Position numbers and translations under genes: made by a program. DNA of 64,000 nucleotides, taken from NCBI RefSeq assembly GCF_003343245.1, contig NZ_CP024901.1, forward strand, positions 2,418,001 through 2,482,000, read 5' to 3'. The stretch is from Photorhabdus laumondii subsp. laumondii. GTDB lineage: Bacteria; Pseudomonadota; Gammaproteobacteria; Enterobacterales; Enterobacteriaceae. The notes under the pieces were generated by a model. It was not told the origin of the DNA. It searched no databases and worked only from the letters and a program-made list of their open reading frames with translations. Below, in pieces: positions 50,909-60,191 of this stretch (within the stretch, counting starts at the first letter, position 1; every line of letters begins with the position of its first letter).

Positions 50909-50970
50909 TATACTCTATGGATTTTAAGATGCATCGCGATGGCAAGGGAGTGAATTCCCGGGAGCATAGC
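50909..50970 (+). repeat. Truncated ERIC repeat abutting luxE
   Basis: Left half only (TATACTCTATGGATTTTAAG to GGGAGCATAGC). It starts directly after the luxE stop codon. The missing right half marks a deletion or rearrangement endpoint at about 50971. Confidence 0.88.
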
Positions 50971-51076
50971 GAAAAAATTCTCCAAAACATCTGCATTTGG
51001 GGACTTGATAGAGGTTTGTGGGGGTTGGCTTAACACTATTTTCATTGTTATATTGCTCAAAGCAAAAGGAGATAAT

Positions 51077-51658
51077 ATGAAAAAATTAGCAGTTATGCTT
51101 GCATTGGGAATGATTAGCTTTGGTGCAATGGCAGTTGATGGGTATAAAGATGCAAAGTTTGGCATGACAGAAGAAGAATTTCTTTCGAAAAGATTATGTG
51201 ATTTTGAAAAATTTGAGGGAAATTCTCAAATAGAAGAAGTATCACTTTATTCATGTTCTGACTTTTCGTTTGCTAACAAAAAGCGTGAAGCAATGGCATT
51301 TTTTTTAAATGGAAAATTTAAAAGATTAGAGATTAATATTGGCCGCCTCGTGAAGCCAGTAAGCAAATCGTTAACGAAAAAGTACGGAGATGAATCATCG
51401 TATCCATCACAAGAAGAATTTGAAAATGCGCTAAAATACAATGGAACTATGTCTATAGGTTATGATAATAATACGGTATTAGTTGATATACATATAATGT
51501 GTGGCAAAGAAGGCATAGAAACCAGTCGACTGATTTATACGAGTCCAGATGTTCATACGATCCCCGATTTAGAGAATAAAATCCAGGAATTAAGGGGATT
51601 AAAGGAATTCCAAGAATTACTGGAATTAGATCGTGAAAAACTGGATGAAGATGTTTGA
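51077..51658 (+). CDS. Small exported protein, 193 aa, unknown function
   Basis: Signal peptide MKKLAVMLALGMISFGAMA with cleavage after Ala19, followed by a mature domain of ~170 residues with three cysteines (LCDFEKF, SCSDFSF, MCGKEG) and a charged C-terminus. I chose the ATG at 51077 because AAAGGAG precedes it by seven bases and it starts the signal peptide; the open frame extends to 51005. I do not recognise the family. A terminator follows directly. Confidence 0.7.
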   Translation: MKKLAVMLALGMISFGAMAVDGYKDAKFGMTEEEFLSKRLCDFEKFEGNSQIEEVSLYSCSDFSFANKKREAMAFFLNGKFKRLEINIGRLVKPVSKSLTKKYGDESSYPSQEEFENALKYNGTMSIGYDNNTVLVDIHIMCGKEGIETSRLIYTSPDVHTIPDLENKIQELRGLKEFQELLELDREKLDEDV

Positions 51659-51669
51659 AACGGCAATAG

Positions 51670-51691
51670 CCACCTTCGGGTGGTTTTTTAT
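51670..51691 (+). terminator. Terminator after the small exported protein
   Basis: CCACC TTC GGGTGG stem followed by TTTTTTAT; a classic rho-independent terminator. Confidence 0.9.
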
Positions 51692-51777
51692 ATCTGTTTA
51701 GTCCCAACATTTGATAGTTGACATCTTTTGTCCAAGGCTTTCGAGGTAAATATATTGCCGTTTTGGTGTTATGAAAG

Positions 51778-51805
51778 TAAAAAGCCCAGGTGGTAACCTG
51801 AGCTC
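51778..51805 (-). terminator. Terminator after higA
   Basis: On the minus strand AGCTCAGGTT...ACCTGGGCT followed by TTTTTAC. The same stem recurs at 52221-52250 and 52393-52421. Confidence 0.8.
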
Positions 51806-51818
51806 AGGTTGTTGACTT

Positions 51819-52121
51819 TTAGGTGTGAGATAAATGGACAGGCTTAAATAACGGAGTCAGTTTGGAAATATCAACCGTCTTTTCTGCTTTATCGAGGCTA
51901 TAAGTTTCTTGCAGTTTTAGCCACAGCCGTGGAGAGCTACCAAGTACTTTTGACAGTTTTATTGCCATCTCTGGTGTAACTGCTGCTTTGCACGACACTA
52001 AACGTTGAGCCGTAGATGGAGCAACATTTAGTGCTCGCGCTAGATCACGAATTCCTAAACCTAGTTCTTCCAAAGAGTCAGCAATAATTTCGCCTGGGTG
52101 AGGTGGGTTAAACATTTTCAT
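51819..52121 (-). CDS. higA: HigA-family antitoxin
   Basis: HigA/XRE-type antitoxin of 100 residues. N-terminus [19 protein letters not shown] is the family signature. Helix-turn-helix: [34 protein letters not shown]-terminal [15 protein letters not shown] is also typical. It normally represses its own operon and blocks the mRNA-cleaving toxin HigB, which should be encoded just upstream; here only the toxin's tail remains. The frame is intact, so the antitoxin may be orphaned. Confidence 0.85.
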   Translation of the reverse strand: MKMFNPPHPGEIIADSLEELGLGIRDLARALNVAPSTAQRLVSCKAAVTPEMAIKLSKVLGSSPRLWLKLQETYSLDKAEKTVDISKLTPLFKPVHLSHT

Positions 52122-52210
52122 TAGTGATAATCCTCGTAGTTAACGATGTACGCATCACTATCGATAAATTCGAATGTCACACGCCAATTTCCTGAAATGG
52201 TAATTGTAAT
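52121..52210 (-). pseudogene. higB: higB toxin remnant (C-terminal ~25 codons)
   Basis: Read on the minus strand, the frame ending at the higA start (TAATG overlap) gives [20 protein letters not shown] then YEDYH and stop, the conserved end of HigB/RelE-type toxins. The 5' three quarters are missing; the break lies where the tRNA-linked repeat begins (52215). Confidence 0.75.
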
Positions 52211-52214
52211 GTCC

Positions 52215-52279
52215 ATATAAGAAAAAAGCCCAGGTATTTAACCTGAGCTTTCTTTCGAATTTGGCGGTGAGGGAGGGAT
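52215..52279 (-). repeat. 65-bp direct repeat carrying the tRNA-Ser 3' end (distal copy)
   Basis: Nearly matches 52386-52450: a terminator hairpin plus the last 18 bases of tRNA-Ser (52262-52279, minus strand). The copies are separated by 106 bp rich in hairpins (AAAACGGC/GCCGTTTT at 52321-52338; GAACCC/GGGTTC at 52342-52360). An att-like arrangement at a tRNA 3' end. Confidence 0.8.
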
Positions 52280-52385
52280 GGATTCGCTGCGCTCACCCTG
52301 CGGGCCGCCGTTGGCGGTCCAAAACGGCAAGCCGTTTTGTCGAACCCTGTTCGAGGGTTCTCGACCCTCCCTGCATCGGAGGTAT

Positions 52386-52450
52386 ATATAAGTAAAAAGC
52401 CCAGGTATTTAACCTGAGCTTCTCTTCAATTCTGGCGGTGAGGGAGGGAT
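52386..52450 (-). repeat. 65-bp direct repeat carrying the tRNA-Ser 3' end (proximal copy)
   Basis: Proximal partner of 52215-52279. It overlaps the real 3' end of the tRNA gene and its terminator (AGCTCAGGTT..ACCTGGGCTTTTT on the minus strand). Confidence 0.8.
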
Positions 52451-52522
52451 TCGAACCCTCGATACGTTTTCACGTATACACACTTTCCAGGCGTGCTCCT
52501 TCAGCCTCTCGGACACCTCACC
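52433..52522 (-). tRNA. tRNA-Ser (anticodon GGA)
   Basis: 90-nt gene ending in encoded CCA. On the minus strand it begins GGTGAGGTGTCCGAGAGG, the anticodon loop is CTGGAAA (anticodon GGA) and the T arm reads GGGTTCGAATCCC. The long variable arm (TACGTGAAAACGTA) is typical of serine tRNAs. It closely resembles E. coli serW/serX and decodes UCC/UCU. Confidence 0.96.
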
Positions 52523-52574
52523 ATTTTTTTCATTCCAGTAACTTTGTCTAACATCGTCGCTGCAACGGGGCGCT

Positions 52575-52603
52575 ACTATAGGGAAAAGCGTTACAAGCGT
52601 CAA
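52575..52603 (-). promoter_or_regulatory. Promoter of tRNA-Ser
   Basis: On the minus strand, TTGACG (52603-52598) and TATAGT (52580-52575) are 17 bp apart, followed by a GC-rich discriminator (GCGCCCC), typical of stable-RNA promoters under stringent control. The remaining DNA up to ghrA (52604-52852) shows no gene. Confidence 0.8.
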
Positions 52604-52852
52604 CACTCTTCTGATATTTTTCTTTGGTTTTTTGATTGGTTAGCTAAATAAGAGTCAATTCGGTGAATTGATATCCATCTGGTGTCGCTGAAATAGAAAA
52701 TGTACAAGTCTTTTGATAAGAAAAAAATGAATTCGTTAACTACTTAACATTCTCAAAATTTTCGTAATGATGATTAACAAAGGGTCTTGCAACCTATACT
52801 CAATCATCAGATAACCCTATATGAAAATGTAAGATGATGAGGATAAATAGTC

Positions 52853-53794
52853 ATGGAGATTATCTTTTACCACCCCTTTTTTGATGCTGCTCAGTGGATT
52901 CAAGGTATGCAGCAACGATTACCCAATATCAATATCCGCCAATGGAAACGCGGCGATAATAAGCATGCGGATTATGCAATGGTTTGGGCTCCCCCCTATG
53001 AGATGTTGGCAAATCGCTCTGGATTGAAGGGGATTTTTATTTTAGGAGCAGGTGTAGAGGCGATTTTAAAGCAGGAACAGCAAAAACCAGGGATGTTACC
53101 CGCCGGTGTGCCACTGATGCGGCTTGAAGATGCAGGTATGGGGCTGCAAATGCAGGAGTATGCGGTAGCAATGGTTTTACATTATTTGCGGCGCATGGAT
53201 GAGTATAAGCTGCAACAAGGGCAGAGGAGGTGGAAACAACTCGAACCTTATGATCGCAAAGATTTTGTTGTGGGTGTGTTGGGTGCCGGTGTTCTGGGTC
53301 GCCGTGTTGCACAGACGTTAGTTGAATGGGGCTTTATTGTGCGTTGTTGGAGCCGCACTCCAAAACAGATTAATAACGTAGTTAGCTTTCACGGTGAAGA
53401 TCAATTGGGCGATTTTCTCTCCGGCAGTAAGGTGCTTATCAATTTGCTGCCCGATACACCAAAAACCCGTGGTATTCTGAATTTATCGCTGTTTAGCCAG
53501 CTAAAACCAAAGTCATATCTGATTAATATCGCGCGAGGTGCCCATTTAGTAGAACATGATCTGTTGGTGGCGATTGATAAAGGTTATATCGTCGGGGCTT
53601 CATTGGATGTGTTTGTTGAGGAACCACTACCAGAGATGCACCCGTTCTGGACTCACCCCCGTATAACGGTGACGCCACATGTTGCGGCTATTACTATTCC
53701 TGATATTGCTATGGATACGATTAGTGAAAATATTCGACGAATTGAAAAAGGAGAATTATCAACCGGCGTTGTGGATATAAAACTAGGATATTAA
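52853..53794 (+). CDS. ghrA: Glyoxylate/hydroxypyruvate reductase A
   Basis: D-2-hydroxyacid dehydrogenase family enzyme reducing glyoxylate and hydroxypyruvate with NADPH. The dinucleotide loop is VGVLGAGVLGRRVAQ, the catalytic Arg is in LINIARGAHLVEHD, and the active-site His in TPHVAAITI. 313 residues, close to E. coli GhrA throughout (MEIIFYHPFFDAAQWIQ; RLEDAGMGLQMQEYAV). SD GAGGAT. The ycdY-like gene downstream is a conserved neighbour; ycdX, between them in E. coli, is missing. Confidence 0.94.
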   Translation: MEIIFYHPFFDAAQWIQGMQQRLPNINIRQWKRGDNKHADYAMVWAPPYEMLANRSGLKGIFILGAGVEAILKQEQQKPGMLPAGVPLMRLEDAGMGLQMQEYAVAMVLHYLRRMDEYKLQQGQRRWKQLEPYDRKDFVVGVLGAGVLGRRVAQTLVEWGFIVRCWSRTPKQINNVVSFHGEDQLGDFLSGSKVLINLLPDTPKTRGILNLSLFSQLKPKSYLINIARGAHLVEHDLLVAIDKGYIVGASLDVFVEEPLPEMHPFWTHPRITVTPHVAAITIPDIAMDTISENIRRIEKGELSTGVVDIKLGY

Positions 53795-53866
53795 TAACGT
53801 CTCTTTACAGTAGGGGCAGCTATTGGAGACAATAACGGCAAAATTGCTATTTATTTGGAAACTGAG

Positions 53867-54406
53867 ATGAATGAATTTTCAATAGTCTGCCGTATTTTAG
53901 GGACTTTATTTAATCGTCAACCGCAAGACCCGATTCTGAAACCACTTCTGACGGTGATTGTCGAAGGTAAATTGAAGCAATCATGGCCATTGGAGCAAGA
54001 TGCATTGTTGGATCGTTTGCAACAAAACTGCGATCTATCCGCAATGCAAGCTGATTATATGGCACTGTTTTATGGAGATAATGCTAGCGTACCGAGCCGC
54101 CGTTCTGACTATACCGGGGAGAGTGAAAACGATATTCGTCAATTTTTGATTGAACGAGGCATGCCATTGTCCGATGGGCCTGTCGATCAGTTTGGTTCTC
54201 TGTTATTAGGGGCTTCATGGCTGGAAGATCAGGCAGCAGAAGATGAGGTTCAGGGGCAAATTATGCTGTTTGATGAATATTTGCTGCCGTGGTGTGGGCA
54301 ATTTTTGGGGAAAGTGGAAGCCCATGCAATAACCAGTTTCTACCGAACATTAGCAATGATTACCCGTGAAGCGTTACAGGCGTTAAGAGAAGAACTGGAT
54401 TCTTAA
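53867..54406 (+). CDS. ycdY: YcdY, TorD-family chaperone
   Basis: Redox-enzyme maturation chaperone of the TorD/DmsD family; E. coli YcdY assists zinc loading of the phosphatase YcdX. All-helical protein with FSIVCRILGTLFNRQPQDP, ADYMALFYGDNASVPS, GESENDIRQFLIERGMPLSD and LPWCGQFLGKVEAHA. The ATG at 53867 (MNEFS) is chosen as in E. coli; a TTG four codons upstream is open. Its usual client ycdX is not in the window. Confidence 0.88.
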   Translation: MNEFSIVCRILGTLFNRQPQDPILKPLLTVIVEGKLKQSWPLEQDALLDRLQQNCDLSAMQADYMALFYGDNASVPSRRSDYTGESENDIRQFLIERGMPLSDGPVDQFGSLLLGASWLEDQAAEDEVQGQIMLFDEYLLPWCGQFLGKVEAHAITSFYRTLAMITREALQALREELDS

Positions 54407-54418
54407 TGTTTAAATGAT

Positions 54419-54454
54419 AAAAAGGCAAATAACTTCGAATTATTTGCCTTTTTG
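54419..54454 (+). terminator. Terminator after ycdY
   Basis: AAAGGCAAATAA pairs with TTATTTGCCTTT around CTTCGAA and is followed by TTG; 12 bp after the stop codon. Confidence 0.88.
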
Positions 54455-54455
54455 C

Positions 54456-54582
54456 TATATCCGTCATCTTTCAAGTTGCTTCTTTGTTGGCTGCACTCAC
54501 TCACCCCGGTCACATCGTTATCTATGCTCCCGGGGATTCGCTCCCTTGCCGTCGCGATGTATCTTGAAATCCATAGGGTATA
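54456..54582 (-). repeat. ERIC repeat between ycdY and yceB
   Basis: 127 bp; left end TATATCC rather than TATACCC. Inserted directly behind the ycdY terminator and 14 bp from the yceB stop. Confidence 0.94.
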
Positions 54583-54596
54583 TATCTTGATGAAGA

Positions 54597-55160
54597 TTAT
54601 TTATCGGTCAGCATAATAACTAATTTGCCAGGCTTCACTTCTAACCTTTTTGCTAATGTTTTAGCTGCGGCTTCAGCTTTACTATGATCTGCTTTTATTA
54701 CATAAATAGGATGAATATCAAAGAAAGCGCTGAGTGATTTATTCAGATAAGGAACTAATGCGTTAATCGGTTTTTCCATTTTTTCCGGTGTGATTTGGTA
54801 ATCAACGATTTCCAACTCTTTCAGAAAAATAGCCCCTTTTTCCTGATCAAAAACAGGTTGTGCTTTCAGGCTGAGTTTCATATCGGCTTTAGCCGGGCCA
54901 AGCAAGGATGTAACATTGACATTTGCACGGCCAGTTAATGCTATTTTATTTGGTTCTGTTCGACCAATTTGGCTGGAGAGTTCTGTCAATTCAATATCCG
55001 CATTGGCAATACCATGTAATTCGAGCTGTTTCTGGTAATGGACGTGCTTTGCTAGATAACCATTAATTAACTCTTCGCTGATACTGATATCTTTGAACTG
55101 ATCACAACCACTGATTAACCCCACTAGCAGCAATACTGCCCCCAAGAAAAATTTTCTCAT
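54597..55160 (-). CDS. yceB: YceB-like lipoprotein (DUF1439)
   Basis: Predicted lipoprotein: signal MRKFFLGAVLLLVGLISGC with lipobox LISGC, then Asp at +2, which in enterobacteria favours retention in the inner membrane. The mature domain (SISEELINGYLAKHVHYQKQ; ANVNVTSLLGPAKADMKLSL) is the DUF1439 lipid-binding-like fold. Start at 55160 chosen from the SD AAAGGAG; the open frame continues to 55208. It is 37 bp downstream of mdtH and probably cotranscribed. Confidence 0.88.
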   Translation of the reverse strand: MRKFFLGAVLLLVGLISGCDQFKDISISEELINGYLAKHVHYQKQLELHGIANADIELTELSSQIGRTEPNKIALTGRANVNVTSLLGPAKADMKLSLKAQPVFDQEKGAIFLKELEIVDYQITPEKMEKPINALVPYLNKSLSAFFDIHPIYVIKADHSKAEAAAKTLAKRLEVKPGKLVIMLTDK

Positions 55161-55197
55161 ATCGACTCCTTTATTTTGGAGGGCAGATTTTACCTCA

Positions 55198-56403
55198 TTA
55201 ATTGCCACTCAGCATGGCAGATTCAATCTTACGTTGGTTAAATTGACGGTGCAGGGCATACAGCGTTATCAAGCCAATAATCCCAAGCAGAAACCAAGGC
55301 AATTGCGGAATATTCAGCGCATGGCCGGTATCATATAACCAACCACCGCCGGTATAACCCAAGGCACCACCCAATGCCAGACCAAGACGGCTGAATCCCA
55401 TATAACTCCCACGCGCACGTGGATCAGCGAGTGAAGCACTTAATGTCTCACGGGCAGGTTCAGCGGTAACGGTGCCGAGATAGAACAGGCAAATAAGGCC
55501 AAATAAGGTATTTATTTCACCAATCAAACCGACTGGGAACATACTCAGGCTCATCAGGAAAAGCCCGGCCATTAGACGCTGTTCTAGCCGGAATCGTTTT
55601 TCGCTCCAACGGGCGATTGGATACAGCAAAGTGAGTGATAGGGTTGCTTCAATTGCGTACATCCATTTTACCGCAGCGGGTGTGCCGGCGATTTCGTTGA
55701 CGATAATTGGGAACATTAACATCACTTGGACAGACAGCATAAAATAGCCGGTTAACGTCAATACATAGGTGAAGAAGCGACGATCTTTAATAACGCGCTC
55801 CATCCCTTCCCAGATGGGAGTTCGAGTAGTAGAAATCCGGTAGGCAGGGAGGAATAATGCATTCCAGATGGCTGCCAGAACAAAAACACCGGCACCTGTC
55901 CAGCAGACAAATTGGAAATCATATTGCAGCAGCCAGCTACCAATCAGTGCGCCGATAACCGCACCGGCACTGTCCTGCATTAACAGCAGCGAGAAGAAAC
56001 GGCCACGTTCGTGCGGTCGGGTTAGTTTGATGACCAGTGCAGTCCGGGGAGGATCAAATAAGGTACCTCCCAGTGCGGATAATATACAGGCAAGCCACAG
56101 TATCCACGGTTCGGTGGCTAAGGCGATGAAAGCAAAACCAAGGGCGCGTAACAGCATGCCGGTGACGATCATCGGCTTCGCGCCAAAACGGTCTGCAATT
56201 GCGCCACCAAAAATGCCTAAACCTTGTTGTACAAACTGACGTAAACCAAGCGCAAAACCGACAACCAGCGCGGCCCAACCCAGTTGCTCAACAAAATGTA
56301 TTGATATTAAAGGAAAAACGACGAAGAAACCTAGAACGACCAGCAAGTTATCGAATAACAGGAAGTACTTACCCAGGCTACGTGCTTGTGAAACCAGTGA
56401 CAT
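55198..56403 (-). CDS. mdtH: MFS multidrug efflux transporter MdtH
   Basis: Major-facilitator drug/proton antiporter with 12 hydrophobic segments; in E. coli overexpression gives fluoroquinolone resistance. The MFS motif A variant [22 protein letters not shown] lies after TM2, and [13 protein letters not shown] and [20 protein letters not shown] are conserved. 401 residues. SD GGTGAG is just before the ATG. Divergent from rimJ, as in E. coli. Confidence 0.93.
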   Translation of the reverse strand: MSLVSQARSLGKYFLLFDNLLVVLGFFVVFPLISIHFVEQLGWAALVVGFALGLRQFVQQGLGIFGGAIADRFGAKPMIVTGMLLRALGFAFIALATEPWILWLACILSALGGTLFDPPRTALVIKLTRPHERGRFFSLLLMQDSAGAVIGALIGSWLLQYDFQFVCWTGAGVFVLAAIWNALFLPAYRISTTRTPIWEGMERVIKDRRFFTYVLTLTGYFMLSVQVMLMFPIIVNEIAGTPAAVKWMYAIEATLSLTLLYPIARWSEKRFRLEQRLMAGLFLMSLSMFPVGLIGEINTLFGLICLFYLGTVTAEPARETLSASLADPRARGSYMGFSRLGLALGGALGYTGGGWLYDTGHALNIPQLPWFLLGIIGLITLYALHRQFNQRKIESAMLSGN

Positions 56404-56591
56404 TGCTCACCATTGGAGTAATTAAGAAGAGAGGACAATACAGTTCTTTTATATTCTGTACTTAATTCGAACATTAGGATAGTGAATTATGGATAATATT
56501 TTTTTGTCGTAAAGTAATGAGTGGAAGCTGTTTTTTACAGATAAATCACTTAAATTTTTAACGGATAAATTAACAGAGCTAGGGAGAAATA

Positions 56592-57176
56592 ATGTTTGGT
56601 TATCGTTCCACTTTACCGAAAGTTCGTCTGATTACGGAACGAATGGTGGTGCGTTTGGTGTACGAGCGGGATGCTTATCGTTTGGCTGAGTACTATTCAG
56701 AAAATCACGAGTTTCTTAAACCTTGGGAGCCGACTAGAGATAGAAGTCATTGCCAGCCTTCCGGTTGGATAAATCGATTGAATTTAATCATAGAAATGCA
56801 AAGACAGAGTGCGGCTTTTCATTTTCTGCTGCTTGATTCAAATGAGAGTGAAGTTATTGGTGTTGCCAATTTCAGTAATATTCTGCGTGGGGCTTTTCAT
56901 GCCTGTTATTTGGGATATTCGCTTGGTGAAAAGTGGCAGGGAAAAGGGATGATGTACGAAGCTTTACAACCAGCTATCCGTTATATGCAACGCCAACAGG
57001 GGATGCATCGGATTATGGCTAATTATATGCCGGATAATCATCGTAGTGGGAAGTTGTTGGAACGATTGGGTTTTGAACGTGAAGGCTATGCTAAGAAATA
57101 CCTGATGATTAATGGAGTTTGGCAGGATCACGTATTAACCGCATTGACAGATGAAAAATGGAGTGGAAAAAGTTGA
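56592..57176 (+). CDS. rimJ: Ribosomal-protein S5 alanine N-acetyltransferase RimJ
   Basis: GNAT acetyltransferase that acetylates the N-terminal Ala of ribosomal protein S5. 194 residues. N-terminal [24 protein letters not shown]; acetyl-CoA loop region [21 protein letters not shown]-terminal [27 protein letters not shown]. Followed by the CRISPR leader region. Confidence 0.93.
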   Translation: MFGYRSTLPKVRLITERMVVRLVYERDAYRLAEYYSENHEFLKPWEPTRDRSHCQPSGWINRLNLIIEMQRQSAAFHFLLLDSNESEVIGVANFSNILRGAFHACYLGYSLGEKWQGKGMMYEALQPAIRYMQRQQGMHRIMANYMPDNHRSGKLLERLGFEREGYAKKYLMINGVWQDHVLTALTDEKWSGKS

Positions 57177-57403
57177 TTATTACGCTGTACTGTCACCAAA
57201 TAAAGTAAAGCAAATTGGTAATGATGAATTAAATCACTGTTGAAAATCTGCCTTCTCCACCCCTTATTTTTGACCCTTTTTTGAGAGTGGATTTTAATCT
57301 ATTGATTTTTAATGGGATATTATTTCTCTTGTAAAAAAGGGTTTTTTCATTGTTTTATCAATATATGCTTTAATTGTCAGTAGCTTAAAGTTAATATGTA
57401 ACA
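57177..57403 (+). promoter_or_regulatory. Probable CRISPR leader
   Basis: About 227 bp, A+T-rich, with runs such as CCCTTTTTTGAGAG and TTGTAAAAAAGGG before the first repeat. Orientation is inferred from the I-F-type repeat direction and from decayed repeats lying on the other side. Confidence 0.5.
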
Positions 57404-57731
57404 GTTCACTGCCGTACAGGCAGCTTAGAAATGTAAGAACGATACCAAAGACAAGTATTCCCAGTTCACTGCCGTACAGGCAGCTTAGAAATTGTTTATT
57501 CTTAAGAACAACGTAGTAGCTGGGTTCACTGCCGTACAGGCAGCTTAGAAATATTAAAGGGGATCAAAATGAATACATCAACAGTTCACTGCCGTACAGG
57601 CAGCTTAGAAACTTTTGAAGGGCTAAGTGTTGCCGGGCCGATAGTTCACTGCCGTACAGGCAGCTTAGAAAGCAAGTAAACCCGGTGGCTATAATCTCAT
57701 CTCGTTCACTGCCGTACAGGCAGCTTAGAAA
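57404..57731 (+). CRISPR. Type I-F-type CRISPR array, 6 repeats and 5 spacers
   Basis: Six identical 28-bp repeats beginning GTTCACTGCCG and ending CTTAGAAA, starting at 57404, 57464, 57524, 57584, 57644 and 57704, with five 32-bp spacers, an exact 60-bp period. The inner palindrome CTGCCGTACAGGCAG is the I-F (Cas6f/Csy4) hairpin type. No cas gene is in the window, so processing and interference would need a cas locus elsewhere. Spacers (57432-57463, 57492-57523, 57552-57583, 57612-57643, 57672-57703) differ from one another; none was noticed elsewhere in the window. Confidence 0.97.
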
Positions 57732-57762
57732 TGAGTAAGCTTCAATGAGTTGATTTATTTGA

Positions 57763-57789
57763 CGCACTGACTTCGGTTGGTGCGTTTTT
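57763..57789 (+). terminator. Terminator-like hairpin at the CRISPR trailer
   Basis: CGCACTGAC TTCG GTTGGTGCG (with G-U pairs) followed by TTTTT, 31 bp after the last repeat; could end the pre-crRNA. Confidence 0.7.
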
Positions 57790-58373
57790 CGAAGTGGCTA
57801 TTTGGGCTTTCTGTAGTAAGGCTAGTTGCAAGGTACCATCATTTAGGCCAAATACAATGTTACATTGGCAAATTATAAAAGTTAATGATTTCTAGTGTAT
57901 GAGAATGAATTTATGCATACTCGCCGATTTTGTTAACAAAGTGAATGATTAACCATGGTAGATTCATATAATAAGTACAATATCGCTACTCTGTAAATAA
58001 ATATTTCCGAGTAATTCATTTATCATGAAAATAATTTTAATGGTTTCTTAGTTACATAAAAATAGGTGTTATTCTAATTGGTTTATTTAATAAGTGCTGA
58101 AATTCCGTTTCATAATTATTTGATAAATGCTAACTTTGATTTTATATTTTTGGGATAATAGTAATTGAATAGAAAAAATAGATAAATAAAGAGTGAGTGA
58201 AAATAAATATTCATATAACTTGAGTTCGTACATGATTTTATATTAAATAATAATTTATTGATTTTAAAAGATAGCTTAGCAAGCTGGATTAAGAGGGTGT
58301 GATTTGGTGGTTTTTTGCCCTAATACAGGCAACTTAAAAAGTACCGACAGTTCACAAGTATCTCAGTCGTGTA

Positions 58374-58500
58374 TATACCCTATGGATTTCAAGATGCATC
58401 GCGACGGCAAGGGAGAGAGTCCCCGGGAGCATAGGTAACGATGTGACCGGGGTGAGCGAGTGTAGCCAACAAAGAGGCAACTTGAAGGATAACGGGTATA
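58374..58500 (+). repeat. ERIC repeat between CRISPR and murJ
   Basis: Full length, 127 bp, lying between the two decayed CRISPR-repeat look-alikes. Confidence 0.95.
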
Positions 58501-58515
58501 ATCCATTTTCCATTT

Positions 58516-58543
58516 TTGCACTGACGTACAGGCAGTTCGGAAA
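58516..58543 (+). repeat. Degenerate CRISPR repeat
   Basis: 28 bp with TTGCACTGACGTACAGGCAG followed by TTCGGAAA; agrees with the array repeat at about 22 of 28 positions and keeps the central CGTACAGGCAG. It lies 30 bp before the murJ start. Confidence 0.6.
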
Positions 58544-58572
58544 TTAACTAACATGATTTTGAGATAAATACG

Positions 58573-60108
58573 ATGAATTTATTGAAATCGCTGGCTGCGG
58601 TTAGCTCTATGACCATGTTCTCTCGGGTTTTAGGCTTTATCCGAGATGCCATTATTGCCCGCATATTTGGGGCTGGTGTTGCAGCGGATGCTTTTTTTGT
58701 TGCATTTAAACTGCCTAATTTACTGCGCCGTATTTTTGCAGAAGGTGCCTTTTCTCAGGCATTTGTGCCCATTTTGGCGGAATATAAGAATCAGCAAGGT
58801 GATGAAGCGACTCGGACGTTTATTGCTTATGTTTCCGGTATGCTGACGTTAATTCTGGCCATTGTTACTGTACTGGGAGTTTTGGCAGCACCGTGGGTGA
58901 TTTATGTTACCGCACCCGGTTTTACCGATACCGCCGATAAATTTACGCTGACAACAAATTTGTTAAGAATTACTTTTCCCTATATTTTTCTGATATCACT
59001 GGCCTCGTTGGCAGGTGCGATATTAAATACCTGGAATCGATTTTCTGTTCCTGCCTTCGCTCCAACATTACTTAATATCAGCATGATTGTGTTTGCATTA
59101 TTTGTCGCCCCTTATTGTAATCCGCCGGTGATGGCATTGGGTTGGGCGGTGGTTGCAGGAGGGATTTTACAGCTCTTATATCAGCTTCCTCATTTAAAAA
59201 AGATTGGCATGCTGGTATTACCGCGTATTTCTTTTCGTGACAGCGGCGTATGGCGGGTTATGCGGCAGATGGGGCCTGCAATTCTTGGGGTTTCAGTCGG
59301 CCAGATTTCATTAATTATTAATACGATTTTCGCCTCATTTCTGGTGTCCGGTTCTGTCTCCTGGATGTATTACGCTGACCGTTTGATGGAATTACCCTCT
59401 GGTGTATTGGGTGTTGCGCTTGGAACAATTCTTTTACCTTCATTAGCGAAAAGTTTTTCCAGTGGAAATCATGAGGAGTACACCAAATTAATGGATTGGG
59501 GGCTGCGGCTCTGTTTTTTATTAGCGCTGCCTTGTGCTGTTGCTTTAGGTATGCTGGCAGAACCTTTAACAGTTTCTCTATTCCAATACGGTAATTTTAC
59601 GGCATTTGATGCAGTAATGACTCAAAAAGCGTTGATTGCTTACTGTTTTGGACTGATGGGGCTAATTATTGTTAAGGTACTGGCACCGGGTTTTTATTCT
59701 CGTCGAGATATTAAAACGCCGGTGAAAATTGCGATTGTCACTTTGATTTTGACTCAGTTAATGAACCTTGCCTTTGTTGGCCCGCTGAAACATGCTGGGT
59801 TAGCCTTGTCTATTGGTCTGGCATCTTGTTTCAATGCTAGTCTGCTTTACTGGCAATTACGTAAGAAAAATATTTTTAAGCCGTTAGCGGGTTGGGGGAG
59901 GTTCTTATTTAAACTGGTTGTGGCAATTACGGTAATGATTGCCGTATTAGCTGTTACTTTATGGTTGATGCCAGCATGGGAGCAGGGAAATATGGCTACG
60001 CGCCTGTTGCGATTGATGGTGGTTGTTATCGCTGGGGCAAGCAGCTATTTTGCTGCGTTGGTGCTGATGGGTTTTCGGCTAAAAGATTTTGCCCACCGCA
60101 GTTTTTAA
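58573..60108 (+). CDS. murJ: Lipid II flippase MurJ
   Basis: Essential MOP-superfamily membrane protein that flips lipid II for peptidoglycan synthesis; 14 hydrophobic segments. Conserved N-terminal [19 protein letters not shown], the region [20 protein letters not shown], and the loop [20 protein letters not shown] are all intact. 511 residues. E. coli keeps rimJ, yceH, mviM and mviN (murJ) together; here the CRISPR region replaces yceH and mviM. Confidence 0.96.
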   Translation: MNLLKSLAAVSSMTMFSRVLGFIRDAIIARIFGAGVAADAFFVAFKLPNLLRRIFAEGAFSQAFVPILAEYKNQQGDEATRTFIAYVSGMLTLILAIVTVLGVLAAPWVIYVTAPGFTDTADKFTLTTNLLRITFPYIFLISLASLAGAILNTWNRFSVPAFAPTLLNISMIVFALFVAPYCNPPVMALGWAVVAGGILQLLYQLPHLKKIGMLVLPRISFRDSGVWRVMRQMGPAILGVSVGQISLIINTIFASFLVSGSVSWMYYADRLMELPSGVLGVALGTILLPSLAKSFSSGNHEEYTKLMDWGLRLCFLLALPCAVALGMLAEPLTVSLFQYGNFTAFDAVMTQKALIAYCFGLMGLIIVKVLAPGFYSRRDIKTPVKIAIVTLILTQLMNLAFVGPLKHAGLALSIGLASCFNASLLYWQLRKKNIFKPLAGWGRFLFKLVVAITVMIAVLAVTLWLMPAWEQGNMATRLLRLMVVVIAGASSYFAALVLMGFRLKDFAHRSF

Positions 60109-60118
60109 TAAATTGAGG

Positions 60119-60177
60119 TATCCCGGTAGTTATTGTTAGCTCAAGCTGAGCTTGAGTTTTCTGAGGTTACCGGGATA
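60119..60177 (+). terminator. Nested hairpin after murJ
   Basis: TATCCCGGTA near 60119 pairs with TTACCGGGATA ending at 60177, enclosing an inner stem CTCAAGCTGAGCTTGAG; a probable terminator or mRNA 3' stabiliser. Confidence 0.6.
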
Positions 60178-60191
60178 TCAGCTAATAAGTC

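Larger units (their letters stand above)
57790..58572 (+). other. Region between the CRISPR array and murJ
   Basis: About 780 bp, A+T-rich, without a gene. It holds one ERIC and two decayed CRISPR-repeat look-alikes, at about 58318-58341 (TACAGGCAACTTAAAAA) and 58516-58543. Confidence 0.55.

Noticed and set aside
53037..53312. Long antisense ORFs inside ghrA, argS, prs and dauA
   Set aside because: Overlapped by clearly recognised genes on the opposite strand; typical antisense open frames.
57564..57767. Minus-strand ORF of 67 codons with repeated SCLYGSE motifs
   Set aside because: It is a translation of the CRISPR repeats and spacers.
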